DNA of 22,044 bases from Desulfobacterales bacterium (GTDB lineage: Bacteria; Desulfobacterota; Desulfobacteria; Desulfobacterales; UBA11574), in assembly GCA_030601485.1 (NCBI GenBank), contig JAUVTO010000009.1, positions 1-22,044 of the forward strand, in the 5' to 3' direction. The notes beneath the pieces were generated by a model. The model did not search any database. It saw only the letters and a list, made by a program, of their open reading frames with translations, and was not told the origin of the DNA. This document shows, piece after piece, positions 16,009-22,044 of the stretch (position 1 is its first letter; the number at the start of each line of letters is the position of its first letter). The translations under genes were made by a program, and so were the position numbers.

Positions 16009-16186
16009 ATGAGTCTGTTGATTAATGGTCTTTTCGCACAATCTCTGCGTTATGCTCAAAAAATAATCCTCGGAATATCAAATATATGCCTGCCTGCCCC
16101 GTAGGTCCGGCAGATCGTACTGGGGTGGTTATTTTTTTCGCATGCCTTGATCTTGAACGAAAATCCTCATTAATCAACAGACTCAT
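16009..16186. repeat. Palindromic element with 18-bp arms between rnfG and rnfE
   Basis: ATGAGTCTGTTGATTAAT (16009-16026) and its exact reverse complement (16169-16186) form 18-bp perfect arms. The internal islands TCTGCGTTATGCT (16044) and GCATGCCTTGATCTTGAAC (16140) match the element at 3847-3971 in order. The centre differs and holds an extra G/C-rich piece with TGCCCCGTAGGTCCGGCAGA. On the minus strand the rnfG stop TGA (16185-16183) lies in the right arm, the same arrangement as in the other copy. The element fills the rnfG-rnfE gap, where it would form a large hairpin in the operon mRNA. Confidence 0.85.
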
Positions 16187-16776
16187 TTGTTAAATTCCTC
16201 TATTTTTTCAGTAAGCTGGGGTTTCAGCTTTTGATACATATTTCCGGCATCGGTCGCGGCCGCACAAACTGCCCGGGAAGTGATCGTTGCGCCACTGATT
16301 ATATTTACCTGGCCGCCGTCATTAGTGACTTTAAAGGGTTCCGTTATGGAAAAGCCTTTAAATTGAGAGGTAAAACCAGGATCATCCTTTGCCATTGCTC
16401 CCAGCCCGGGGGTTTCACTGTGGGTGGTAACCTCTATGCCGACAATCTTGTCGGTGACTATGTTGACACCTACCATCAGGCCGATATCTCCACTATACCC
16501 TTTACCGAAACGTTCAAATGCAATCGTATTGGCCTTGCCGTCAAATTTGCCCACGAAGAAACTTGTTTCAACGTCGCCATCTAATATTTTAAACCGGTCG
16601 GAAATGGGATCATTGGACGCGCCTTCAAGAATTTTCTTGATGGCAGGTCCTTTTACAAATTCAAGCTGCTGTTTTTCGATCTGAGCAGCCGTTCCATTCC
16701 GGAGACCGGCAAGCAAGCCGCCGGAGAAGGCGGCCAAAACGGTAAGGACGACAACCATTTTTATCAATTCACGCAT
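16183..16776 (-). CDS. rnfG: Rnf complex FMN-binding subunit RnfG
   Basis: RnfG is a membrane-anchored periplasmic subunit carrying covalently bound FMN. I place the start at ATG 16776, giving 197 residues: it follows the rnfD TAA by one base and has GGAAAGG upstream. A longer frame starting with TTG at 16794 is possible but less likely. The anchor is at about 5-24 (IKMVVVLTVLAAFSGGLLAG). The flavinylation motif SGATIT (161-166) is intact, with Thr166 as the expected FMN ester site. THSETPGLG (118-126) is the other family signature. In cytochrome-linked Rnf systems RnfG is a likely partner of the periplasmic haem protein. The stop TGA is inside the arm of a palindromic element, so the C-terminus or the start of the 3' region was shaped by insertion. 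Confidence 0.94.
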   Translation of the reverse strand: MRELIKMVVVLTVLAAFSGGLLAGLRNGTAAQIEKQQLEFVKGPAIKKILEGASNDPISDRFKILDGDVETSFFVGKFDGKANTIAFERFGKGYSGDIGLMVGVNIVTDKIVGIEVTTHSETPGLGAMAKDDPGFTSQFKGFSITEPFKVTNDGGQVNIISGATITSRAVCAAATDAGNMYQKLKPQLTEKIEEFNK

Positions 16777-16777
16777 G

Positions 16778-17737
16778 TTAAACAACCTTTCCAAGCGCTT
16801 TGGGCCTGATTCTGTCCAAAAGTGGATTTACAAGATTCATCAGCAGGATGGCAAATACTACTCCGTCAATATAGGCGCCGATATTTCTTATGAGCACCGT
16901 CATTATCCCGGCGCCGGCGCCGTAAATAAGCATGGGGATCAAGTTGACCGGTGAAGATGAATCTTCGGGCGCCAGAAAAAAAGCGCCGATCAAGGTGTAA
17001 CCGGTTAAAAGATGGAAAACAGGTCCGGCATACTGGGCTGAATTGACTATGTTAAACAACAGAGCAGTGATAACTACACCGGCCAGAAATGATACCGATA
17101 TCTCCCATCTGATAAATCCTCTGATGATAAGATAGATTCCGCCGATGATAAGGCCCAGTCCAAAGGTTGCTCCGATGCCTCCTGACTGCTGACCCATTAG
17201 AAGATCAGCCGTGTTGAAGGCATCAATACCGGATGTGCCTAAATGTTTGAGGGCGGAAAGAGGGTAGACCATTGCAAAACCGAGATCATAGTTCACCAGG
17301 ACTTCATTAAAATCAAAAAAATCTTTCCAGGACACCATCAGTATAGCCAGTCCAATAAGGACCGGGTTAAAAGGATTTCCACCGATCCCGCCGAATATCT
17401 GTTTACCGATAACCACTGCAACAAAGGTACCGGTTATAACAAGCCACCATGGAGATGTTGCCGGCAAAAGCATGCCAAACAGAATGCCGATAAAAGCTGC
17501 ATTACCGTCTCCGATGCTGATTTTTCGCTTTGATATTTTATTAAACAGTAATTCCCAGGCAATGGCAGAGGAAATAGAGAGTGAAACCACACCCACCGCA
17601 GGCATGCCATAGCTTATAAAACCAAACAGCACCGCAGGCAGCGCAGCAATTATCATATTATAACTCCGGGCGGTTACTGTGCTCCCATCATGCCAGAAAG
17701 GAGCGTGTGAAACGATGAATTTTTTCTGATTAAGCAT
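16778..17737 (-). CDS. rnfD: Rnf complex membrane subunit RnfD, without the usual FMN-threonine motif
   Basis: RnfD is a multi-helix membrane subunit homologous to NqrB. I place the start at ATG 17737 (319 residues), preceded by GGAGG at 7 nt and overlapping the rnfC stop by 8 nt. An upstream ATG at 17773 would lie deeper in rnfC without such a site. Family features present are SHAPFWHDGSTV near the N-terminus, GGIGGNPFNPVLIG (117-130), LIIGGIYLIIRG and the C-terminal RNIGAYIDGVVFAILLMNLVNP. In the family, FMN is bound to Thr of SGATPL just before the helix leading to this region. Here the aligned stretch reads AMVYPLSALK, with Tyr158 in place of Thr, and the later GSIGETSALA reads GGIGATFGLG. 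The covalent flavin is therefore probably absent. Confidence 0.93.
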   Translation of the reverse strand: MLNQKKFIVSHAPFWHDGSTVTARSYNMIIAALPAVLFGFISYGMPAVGVVSLSISSAIAWELLFNKISKRKISIGDGNAAFIGILFGMLLPATSPWWLVITGTFVAVVIGKQIFGGIGGNPFNPVLIGLAILMVSWKDFFDFNEVLVNYDLGFAMVYPLSALKHLGTSGIDAFNTADLLMGQQSGGIGATFGLGLIIGGIYLIIRGFIRWEISVSFLAGVVITALLFNIVNSAQYAGPVFHLLTGYTLIGAFFLAPEDSSSPVNLIPMLIYGAGAGIMTVLIRNIGAYIDGVVFAILLMNLVNPLLDRIRPKALGKVV

Positions 17738-19028
17738 TTGTCGCCTCCGCTGTACTGATCCGGCCAAGTTCATACTTCGCCAACTTTATATAATGCAAGA
17801 TCGGCATTCTCGATACGCAGACAAAGTTGCAAAGACCGCATTCAACGCAGGAATAAAGATCGTATTCTTCTGCGGCTTGTTCATATTGCCCGGCTTCCAG
17901 AAATCGGACCAGCATATTAACCGGGATTTTTGCCGGACAGATGCGAATACATTCTCCGCAGTTAATGCACGGATAGTCTGAAACCAGTGCCAGGTTTTTA
18001 CCGTCCTGAATCATAACGGCATCGGTATCGGGTTGAATCGGGTGGTGCTCTGAATAGATAGAAGAACCGGTCATGGGCCCGCCCAGGATAATACGATCTT
18101 TTTCATTTACGGTAACATCGCAGGCGGAAAAAATTTCATGGACCGGTGTTCCTATCCGGGCCGATATCATTACCGAATTCCCGTCTTTTTTGATAAGGTT
18201 GAACTTTTTGAAAAGCGGTATGTGACCCTGGTCAAACGCCGTGCCGATGGAGGCCACCGCCTCGGCACTGACAAAGCATACGCCCATATCTTCACAGGTT
18301 TTTCCGGCAGGCACTGTTTTGCCGAGGACGTTTTGCATGATCATGCGCGGAAGTGTCGCAGGATATTCTGTATCCACAACGCTTACCTGGGCTCCGCTTA
18401 CGCCGGCATTCTGCATCAGATGCTCAGGTGCGGCCATGATAATGTTTTCAATTCCGGTGATTTGTTTTAAAATACCAACTCCCTTTCGGATTGCTTTTTC
18501 ATCGGATATCAGGGCATGCTGATTGGCGGTAATTAATAAATCACTATCAACTCCGCAAATAACGATGGTATCTATGGATGGTGATGTGCTGCCATTGGAA
18601 AAGAGACTTGCCGGTGGGTTGCCGGGAATAAAAGACAGATAATTTTTGGCAATATCCATGGTGGGTTCCACGGACAGGGCTTTGAATTGTTCATCCATCT
18701 CTTCATCTTCAGCAACATCTATTGCAATGGCGGTATAAGAACATCCGAATTCACCCAAAAAGGGAGATATGGAAGATATGGTTCCGGTAACACTGGAAAT
18801 GACATAAGCATCACTGCCGTCATAAAGAGAAAGCTTCTGACCGGTTTTAACCGAATCATCTTTTTTTAATAACACAGCGTTTTTTTTGCCAAACAGTTCA
18901 TAGGCTTCCTTTAATAAAAGCGTAACCTTTTCTGAAGTTGGAATTTTTTTGGGCTCCGGCAAGGTAACGTCCGGAGACTCATATTTTATCCTGGGTTTTG
19001 CCAAACTGATAAAGGGTCTTTTTATCAT
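17730..19028 (-). CDS. rnfC: RnfC-like subunit with two 4Fe-4S clusters and eroded NADH/FMN site
   Basis: In ordinary Rnf, RnfC is the soluble NADH-binding subunit with FMN and two 4Fe-4S clusters. This 432-residue protein keeps the two clusters: CINCGECIRIC (C354, C357, C360, C364) and CVECGLCNFVC (C394, C397, C400, C404). It also keeps the barrel-like N-terminal segment DDSVKTGQKL...ISSVTGTISSI (57-86), the central domain order and the SLBB-like stretch ARIGTPVHEIF...DRIILGGPMTG. The GGxHP-type start is missing (FISLAKPRIKYESPD). The glycine-rich GGAGFPT loop is replaced by FIPGNPPASLFS (133-144), and the acidic NAAECEPY region by CGVDSDLLITAN (158-169). NADH and FMN binding are thus unlikely. 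The ATG at 19028 has a weak AGG site, and its end overlaps rnfD by 8 nt. Length is close to ordinary short RnfC. Confidence 0.92.
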   Translation of the reverse strand: MIKRPFISLAKPRIKYESPDVTLPEPKKIPTSEKVTLLLKEAYELFGKKNAVLLKKDDSVKTGQKLSLYDGSDAYVISSVTGTISSISPFLGEFGCSYTAIAIDVAEDEEMDEQFKALSVEPTMDIAKNYLSFIPGNPPASLFSNGSTSPSIDTIVICGVDSDLLITANQHALISDEKAIRKGVGILKQITGIENIIMAAPEHLMQNAGVSGAQVSVVDTEYPATLPRMIMQNVLGKTVPAGKTCEDMGVCFVSAEAVASIGTAFDQGHIPLFKKFNLIKKDGNSVMISARIGTPVHEIFSACDVTVNEKDRIILGGPMTGSSIYSEHHPIQPDTDAVMIQDGKNLALVSDYPCINCGECIRICPAKIPVNMLVRFLEAGQYEQAAEEYDLYSCVECGLCNFVCVSRMPILHYIKLAKYELGRISTAEATNA

Positions 19029-19107
19029 GGTTTAACCTATATTGTTTTTCGGTATAAAGGTGATAGGACACAAAAAAGCCATGGCCGGCAATGATACGGC
19101 TAACGGC

Positions 19108-19548
19108 TTATGATACATGACACCAGCTGCATCTATTTTCTTCCGGGCCGGCGCCACTGTCCTGATGACACTCCTCGCACTGGGAATGGAGCGCATCAGT
19201 ATTTTTTATGATTTCTGTATCTTCGATCTCATCAGGCTCATGACATTCCATACAGGATTCGGGGAATGCCTGACCTTCCGCCGGGGCTTGGTGGCAGTCA
19301 CCGCAGGCCCGAAGCGATGAGTCCTCATCCTCGGGATGATGATGACAGTCGCTACATGAAAGGCCATACCCTGCTTCGGAAGCATGTGTTTTGTGGTCAA
19401 ATAAAACCTTTCCTGCAACGCCCTTGTACATTATTCTTATGGGTTGATCCGGGGTCTCGTCAGGAAAGCCTGCATAGCTTATAACACCCACTAAGGATAG
19501 AATAATAATGAGGGCGTAAGCCAATTGCAGTTCTTTTTTTGGAGTCAT
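19108..19548 (-). CDS. Membrane-anchored pentahaem cytochrome c, cytochrome c3-like
   Basis: This is the first gene of the rnf operon, 79 nt before rnfC. The 146-residue product has an N-terminal hydrophobic segment (about 10-26, AYALIIILSLVGVISYAGF), either an uncleaved anchor or a Sec signal, so the haem domain is periplasmic. Five CxxCH sites are visible at C65, C82, C99, C124 and C140 (CSDCH, CGDCH, CMECH, CEECH, CSWCH). KVLFDHKTHASEAGYGLSCSDCHHH is the class III (c3/c7-like) pattern, with H52, H55, H70 and H71 as candidate distal ligands, and His121 is another. It probably exchanges electrons with RnfG at the periplasmic face and with other periplasmic cytochromes or the quinone pool. 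The start has AAAGGA about 10 nt upstream. Multihaem cytochromes next to rnf are known in sulfate reducers and in Methanosarcina (mmcA). Confidence 0.93.
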   Translation of the reverse strand: MTPKKELQLAYALIIILSLVGVISYAGFPDETPDQPIRIMYKGVAGKVLFDHKTHASEAGYGLSCSDCHHHPEDEDSSLRACGDCHQAPAEGQAFPESCMECHEPDEIEDTEIIKNTDALHSQCEECHQDSGAGPEENRCSWCHVS

Positions 19549-19573
19549 TTCATTAAAATCCTTTCAATGTCTT

Positions 19574-19669
19574 AAAGTAAAAAATGTGGGCGTAAAAAAA
19601 CCGAAGGACTGCTTACCATAATGCAAAACCGCTTTCAAGTTCTTTTTTTATAGAAAGTAAAAAATATGG
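19574..19669. promoter_or_regulatory. Pair of 16-nt direct repeats upstream of the cytochrome-rnf operon
   Basis: AAAGTAAAAAATGTGG (19574-19589) and AAAGTAAAAAATATGG (19654-19669) differ at one base and are exactly 80 nt apart, in the leader/promoter region of the operon on the minus strand. No convincing -35/-10 pair was found between them. The best loose sigma70 match on the minus strand is TTGAAC with TATCTT at 17 nt, at the inner part of the neighbouring inverted repeat. The A-rich repeats could be regulator sites or may be remnants of a duplication. Confidence 0.35.
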
Positions 19670-19700
19670 TATTTAGAAAATGATTTATATTAAGATATTG

Positions 19701-19963
19701 GTAACCGTTCACGGGTTCAAAGGTTCAGGGTTCAGAGGTTCGAAGTTCAATGCAAATCTCAACTGTTGATACGTCAAGCCTGAACTTTGGTTGCGACTTT
19801 GGGCTGAAAAAGCAAATTCATGGCACAGCAGGTTAATTTATACGCAAAATGGCGGAACAATTCGATTGAGAGATTCACTGAGACTCATTTATTCCATTAT
19901 TCCATCAGGCTTCAGTAAAAAAGCAACCCTGAACCTTTGAACCCTGAACCCGTGAACGGTTAC
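19701..19963. repeat. GGTTCA-rich inverted-repeat element, about 263 nt
   Basis: The outer 19 bp (GTAACCGTTCACGGGTTCA, 19701-19719) are perfectly inverted at 19945-19963. Further in, both arms consist of shuffled AAGGTTCA and GGGTTCA units (left to about 19738, right from about 19929). The interior (about 190 nt) has no gene. Near its right end TTATTCCATTATTCCATCA is complementary in part to GGAATAATGGAATGATGG at 20748. Together with the flanking DNA it fills most of the 466-nt gap between the cytochrome and the YkgJ-like gene, which holds no other gene. I infer a non-autonomous inverted-repeat element. Confidence 0.8.
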
Positions 19964-20014
19964 AGATATTGAGGCGTCTATAAAAACATTTCAGGGTCTG
20001 GCAGATTTGGGTTT

Positions 20015-20563
20015 TTGGTACGGTTTACAGTGAATGAACTTATGGGGAGTGATTTTTACAGAATTGAACCGTTGTGGGGAGCCACGGACACGTGGAAAAC
20101 CGTTAATCGGAATTTAGAGTGCCTTATCCGGCGTCATGGTTCTAAGATGGACCGGGCGGTAGCTTTGGCCCGGGATGTACAGGTTCGGCTGGAGTCGATT
20201 TTTTCGCTTCTGGACGACCTGTGTGCGGTTACATGCCCCTGGTGCCCTGACCACTGCTGCCTGGTAGCCAAGGTCTGGATCGATTTTAAGGATCTGCTCT
20301 TCCTTCATCTTAATGGTCATGAAATTCCCCCTGCCCAACTCCTGTCGGATTTTAAGGAGACATGCAGTTACTTGGCTCCCAAAGGCTGCATGTTGCCGCG
20401 GATTGCCAGACCCTGGGTCTGCACCTGGTATTTGTGCCCTACCCAGAAGGCGAATTTTCGCCAAAAGCCCAAATCTGTGCAGGACAAGTTCACCCGCACG
20501 GTTCAGGCCATAAAGACCGGCAGGAAAGACATGGAATCTGAATTTATCCGGATTGTTTCATGA
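20015..20563 (+). CDS. YkgJ/UPF0153-like cysteine-cluster protein
   Basis: A protein of up to 182 residues with the cysteine pattern of the YkgJ-type putative zinc or iron-sulfur family. Cys70, Cys74, Cys77, Cys81 and Cys82 are in LCAVTCPWCPDHCC, followed by Cys117, Cys125, Cys136 and Cys141 (WVCTWYLCP). The family has no established reaction. Residues 14-65 look helical. The start is uncertain: the frame opens at TTG 20015, but GTG 20030 or ATG 20042 are also possible, and none has a clear Shine-Dalgarno. ATG 20042 would give 173 residues beginning MGSDFYRIEP. It stands alone between a repeat element and the MscS-type gene, with no operon partner. Confidence 0.8.
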   Translation: MVRFTVNELMGSDFYRIEPLWGATDTWKTVNRNLECLIRRHGSKMDRAVALARDVQVRLESIFSLLDDLCAVTCPWCPDHCCLVAKVWIDFKDLLFLHLNGHEIPPAQLLSDFKETCSYLAPKGCMLPRIARPWVCTWYLCPTQKANFRQKPKSVQDKFTRTVQAIKTGRKDMESEFIRIVS

Positions 20564-20729
20564 AGAAAAAAATGCCTCGGTTATCCGGCAGATACCTAAT
20601 GACAGGAAGTTACAGAAATGGCTGTAAACCAGAACGATATTCTTTCCATATCCAAATGATTTTATCCTATTCTGAAAAAATTTATTCCTGGATTTTTTAA
20701 ATTGCTCATGTCATAAAATAAAGAACTTA

Positions 20730-20742
20730 GGGGCTTCGCCCC
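20730..20742 (+). terminator. Weak hairpin in the 288-nt gap after the YkgJ-like gene
   Basis: GGGGC-TTC-GCCCC is a 5-bp G/C stem followed by AATTT, 167 nt after the YkgJ-like stop. It lacks a real U-tract. A second hairpin (CCCGGTGAAA with TTTCACTGGG, 20775-20805, one G-T pair) follows. The stretch between them is a GGAATAATGG-type short repeat. No gene of normal size is seen in 20564-20837. Confidence 0.25.
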
Positions 20743-20837
20743 AATTTGGAATAATGGAATGATGGAGTAATGGCCCCGGTGAAATAGAAAAAAAGTTTCA
20801 CTGGGTAAAAATGATGGGTTTGAAGGAGTTTTTTTTT

Positions 20838-20867
20838 ATGAAGTCGTCAATATGGAGGTGTTTATGA
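20838..20867 (+). CDS. Nine-codon leader ORF overlapping the MscS-type start
   Basis: ATG 20838 is preceded by a strong GAAGGAG (20822-20828) at 9 nt and reads MKSSIWRCL before TGA at 20865-20867. The TGA overlaps the ATG of the channel gene at 20864 as ATGA, a layout typical of translational coupling. The GGAGGT used for the channel lies within the leader codons, so ribosomes on the leader would expose or mask it. The peptide has no recognised motif. The arrangement is seen directly; the coupling is inferred. Confidence 0.4.
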   Translation: MKSSIWRCL

Positions 20868-21982
20868 ATAACCTTTTTTCTTTTCTTGATAAGTTATCGG
20901 CAAAGCTCGGTATTCACGCGACGTATTTTCATATCCTGTTTGAGGCCCTGGCTGCAGTCGCCGGCGCATTCCTTATCTGGTTTGTTCTAAAACGCATTCT
21001 TGCCTATTTTGAGAAAAAAACGAAAAAGACCGAATTCATGAAAACCAATATTCAAATTTTCAGTGTTATCCGTAAGGCACTTTTTTATGGTCTGGTGCTT
21101 ATAACCGGTACGTATCTCATCAGACTTTTTAATGCCATTCTTTTGGAAAAAATCTTTCAAGCATTTATTATTATACTCCTGGCAACTCCGGCAAAAGATA
21201 GTCTGTTAATTGTACTGATCTACTTTGAAAAAAATTTAGTAAACAAAACAAAAACCAAAGTCGATGATATTATTTTCGATCTTCTCAATAAATTTTCTGG
21301 TGCTATTATTTATGCGACCGCTGCTATTCTTGCGTTAGACCATCTGGGAATCAATGTCATGCCCTTTATTGCCGGTGCCGGCGTGGCAGGTATTGCCATC
21401 GGCTTTGCAGCCAAGGATACCTTATCCAACCTTATCGCCGGGGTGTTGCTCATTATCGATCGGCCATTTGAAATCGGTGACCGTATCGAAGTGTGGAGTG
21501 CTCCCGCAGGAAGTGCGACCTGGGGAGATGTTATCGATATCGGCCTGCGCGCCACCAAGATCAAGACGACCGACAATATTGTGATCATCATTCCCAACAA
21601 TGAAATCATGAAACGGGATATCGTCAACTACACGATTATTTCGGCAAAGATCAGAGTCCGGATTAATATCGGAGTTTCATATGATGCGGATATTGAAAAA
21701 GCAAAGGAGTTAATCAACCGTGTTGCAGGATCACTGGCATGGGTTTCAAAAGAACCCCCGCCCAATGTGGTTGTGAGAAATTTCGGTGAATCTTCGGTAG
21801 ATCTTCAGCTAAGGGTGTGGATTGATGATGCGCGAAAGCGTATGGATACGATTTCCTGCGTCACCGACAAAATCAAGGAGGTTTTTGATAAAAACGGGAT
21901 CGAAATACCCTACCCGAAAAGGGACATTACCATAATAAATAAATCCCAAATAGAATCGGGGGGAATCCAAAAAACACCCTAA
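20864..21982 (+). CDS. MscS-family small-conductance mechanosensitive channel
   Basis: This inner-membrane channel would open under membrane tension to release solutes after hypo-osmotic shock. I choose ATG 20864 (372 residues) because GGAGGTG ends 4 nt before it. The in-frame ATG at 20852 has no such site. Four or five hydrophobic segments lie in the N-terminal half (near 25-43, 70-90, 94-112, 142-160). The pore helix AGAGVAGIAIGFAAKDTLSNLIAGVLLI (170-197) with its Gly/Ala pattern, and DRPFEIGDRIEV, are diagnostic. The beta domain (TKIKTTDNIVIIIPNNEIM) and the alpha/beta C-terminal domain (VSYDADIEKAKELI, DLQLRVWI, GIEIPYPKRDI) follow. It has more helices than E. coli MscS (three), so it is closer to the longer YnaI/YbdG-like members. 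No terminator is seen after the stop. The last 62 nt are AT-rich without a gene. Confidence 0.94.
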   Translation: MNNLFSFLDKLSAKLGIHATYFHILFEALAAVAGAFLIWFVLKRILAYFEKKTKKTEFMKTNIQIFSVIRKALFYGLVLITGTYLIRLFNAILLEKIFQAFIIILLATPAKDSLLIVLIYFEKNLVNKTKTKVDDIIFDLLNKFSGAIIYATAAILALDHLGINVMPFIAGAGVAGIAIGFAAKDTLSNLIAGVLLIIDRPFEIGDRIEVWSAPAGSATWGDVIDIGLRATKIKTTDNIVIIIPNNEIMKRDIVNYTIISAKIRVRINIGVSYDADIEKAKELINRVAGSLAWVSKEPPPNVVVRNFGESSVDLQLRVWIDDARKRMDTISCVTDKIKEVFDKNGIEIPYPKRDITIINKSQIESGGIQKTP

Positions 21983-22044
21983 TAAACTTCTTGATTTGAA
22001 AATGTATTATAGTTATCATCAAAAATTTGGCTATAGTAAGGGAT

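Noticed and set aside
16777..16794. Six-codon N-terminal extension of RnfG starting with TTG
   Set aside because: The ATG at 16776 has GGAAAGG at proper distance and follows the rnfD stop by one base. The TTG has no comparable site.
17738..17773. Twelve-codon N-terminal extension of RnfD (MNLAGSVQRRRQ)
   Set aside because: It is coded deep in the end of rnfC without a ribosome site, while the next ATG has GGAGG at 7 nt and gives the usual family start.

Overview
The window looks like chromosomal DNA of an anaerobic deltaproteobacterium, most likely a sulfate reducer of the Desulfobacterales type. This rests on an Rnf operon led by a multihaem cytochrome c, a RnfB fused to a GltD-like flavoprotein, and intergenic space full of short palindromic repeat elements. 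The taxonomic call is inference, since there is no rRNA or other marker here. No tRNA, rRNA, CRISPR array, integrase or intact insertion sequence was seen.

Layout. (1) 1-613 has no convincing gene but holds two palindromic elements and one doubtful 31-codon ORF. (2) 614-3848 (+) is recJ, a small unknown gene and an RNase Z-like metallo-beta-lactamase protein, probably one unit. (3) 4155-10172 (+) is a tripartite RND efflux operon: outer-membrane lipoprotein channel, periplasmic adaptor, inner-membrane pump. (4) 10180-12204 (-) is an AsmA-family protein converging on the pump gene, with a near-consensus sigma70 promoter. (5) 12478-19548 (-) is the cytochrome c / rnfC-D-G-E-A-B operon, closed by a perfect 12-bp hairpin. 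(6) 20015-20563 (+) is a YkgJ-like cysteine-cluster protein. (7) 20864-21982 (+) is an MscS-type channel preceded by an overlapping 9-codon leader ORF.

The most interesting system is the Rnf operon. The membrane core and the RnfG flavin site look normal: RnfA and RnfE keep the cysteines for the intramembrane cluster, and RnfG keeps SGATIT. RnfC, however, keeps its two 4Fe-4S motifs but lacks the glycine-rich, acidic NADH/FMN motifs and the GGxHP start of the family. RnfD has a tyrosine where the FMN-bearing threonine of SGATPL is expected. RnfB carries at its C-terminus a complete GltD/NfnB-like module with cysteine clusters, an FAD Rossmann fold and an NADPH-type Rossmann fold. A membrane-anchored cytochrome with five CxxCH sites is the first gene. 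The simplest reading is an Rnf variant in which pyridine-nucleotide chemistry moved from RnfC to RnfB and the periplasmic end talks to a cytochrome.

The second theme is repeats. At least four palindromic or inverted-repeat families occur, two of them inside the rnf operon. Three copies overlap the stop codon of the preceding gene (the metallo-beta-lactamase gene, the outer-membrane channel gene and rnfG), so the element provides or preserves the stop and the start of the 3' untranslated region.
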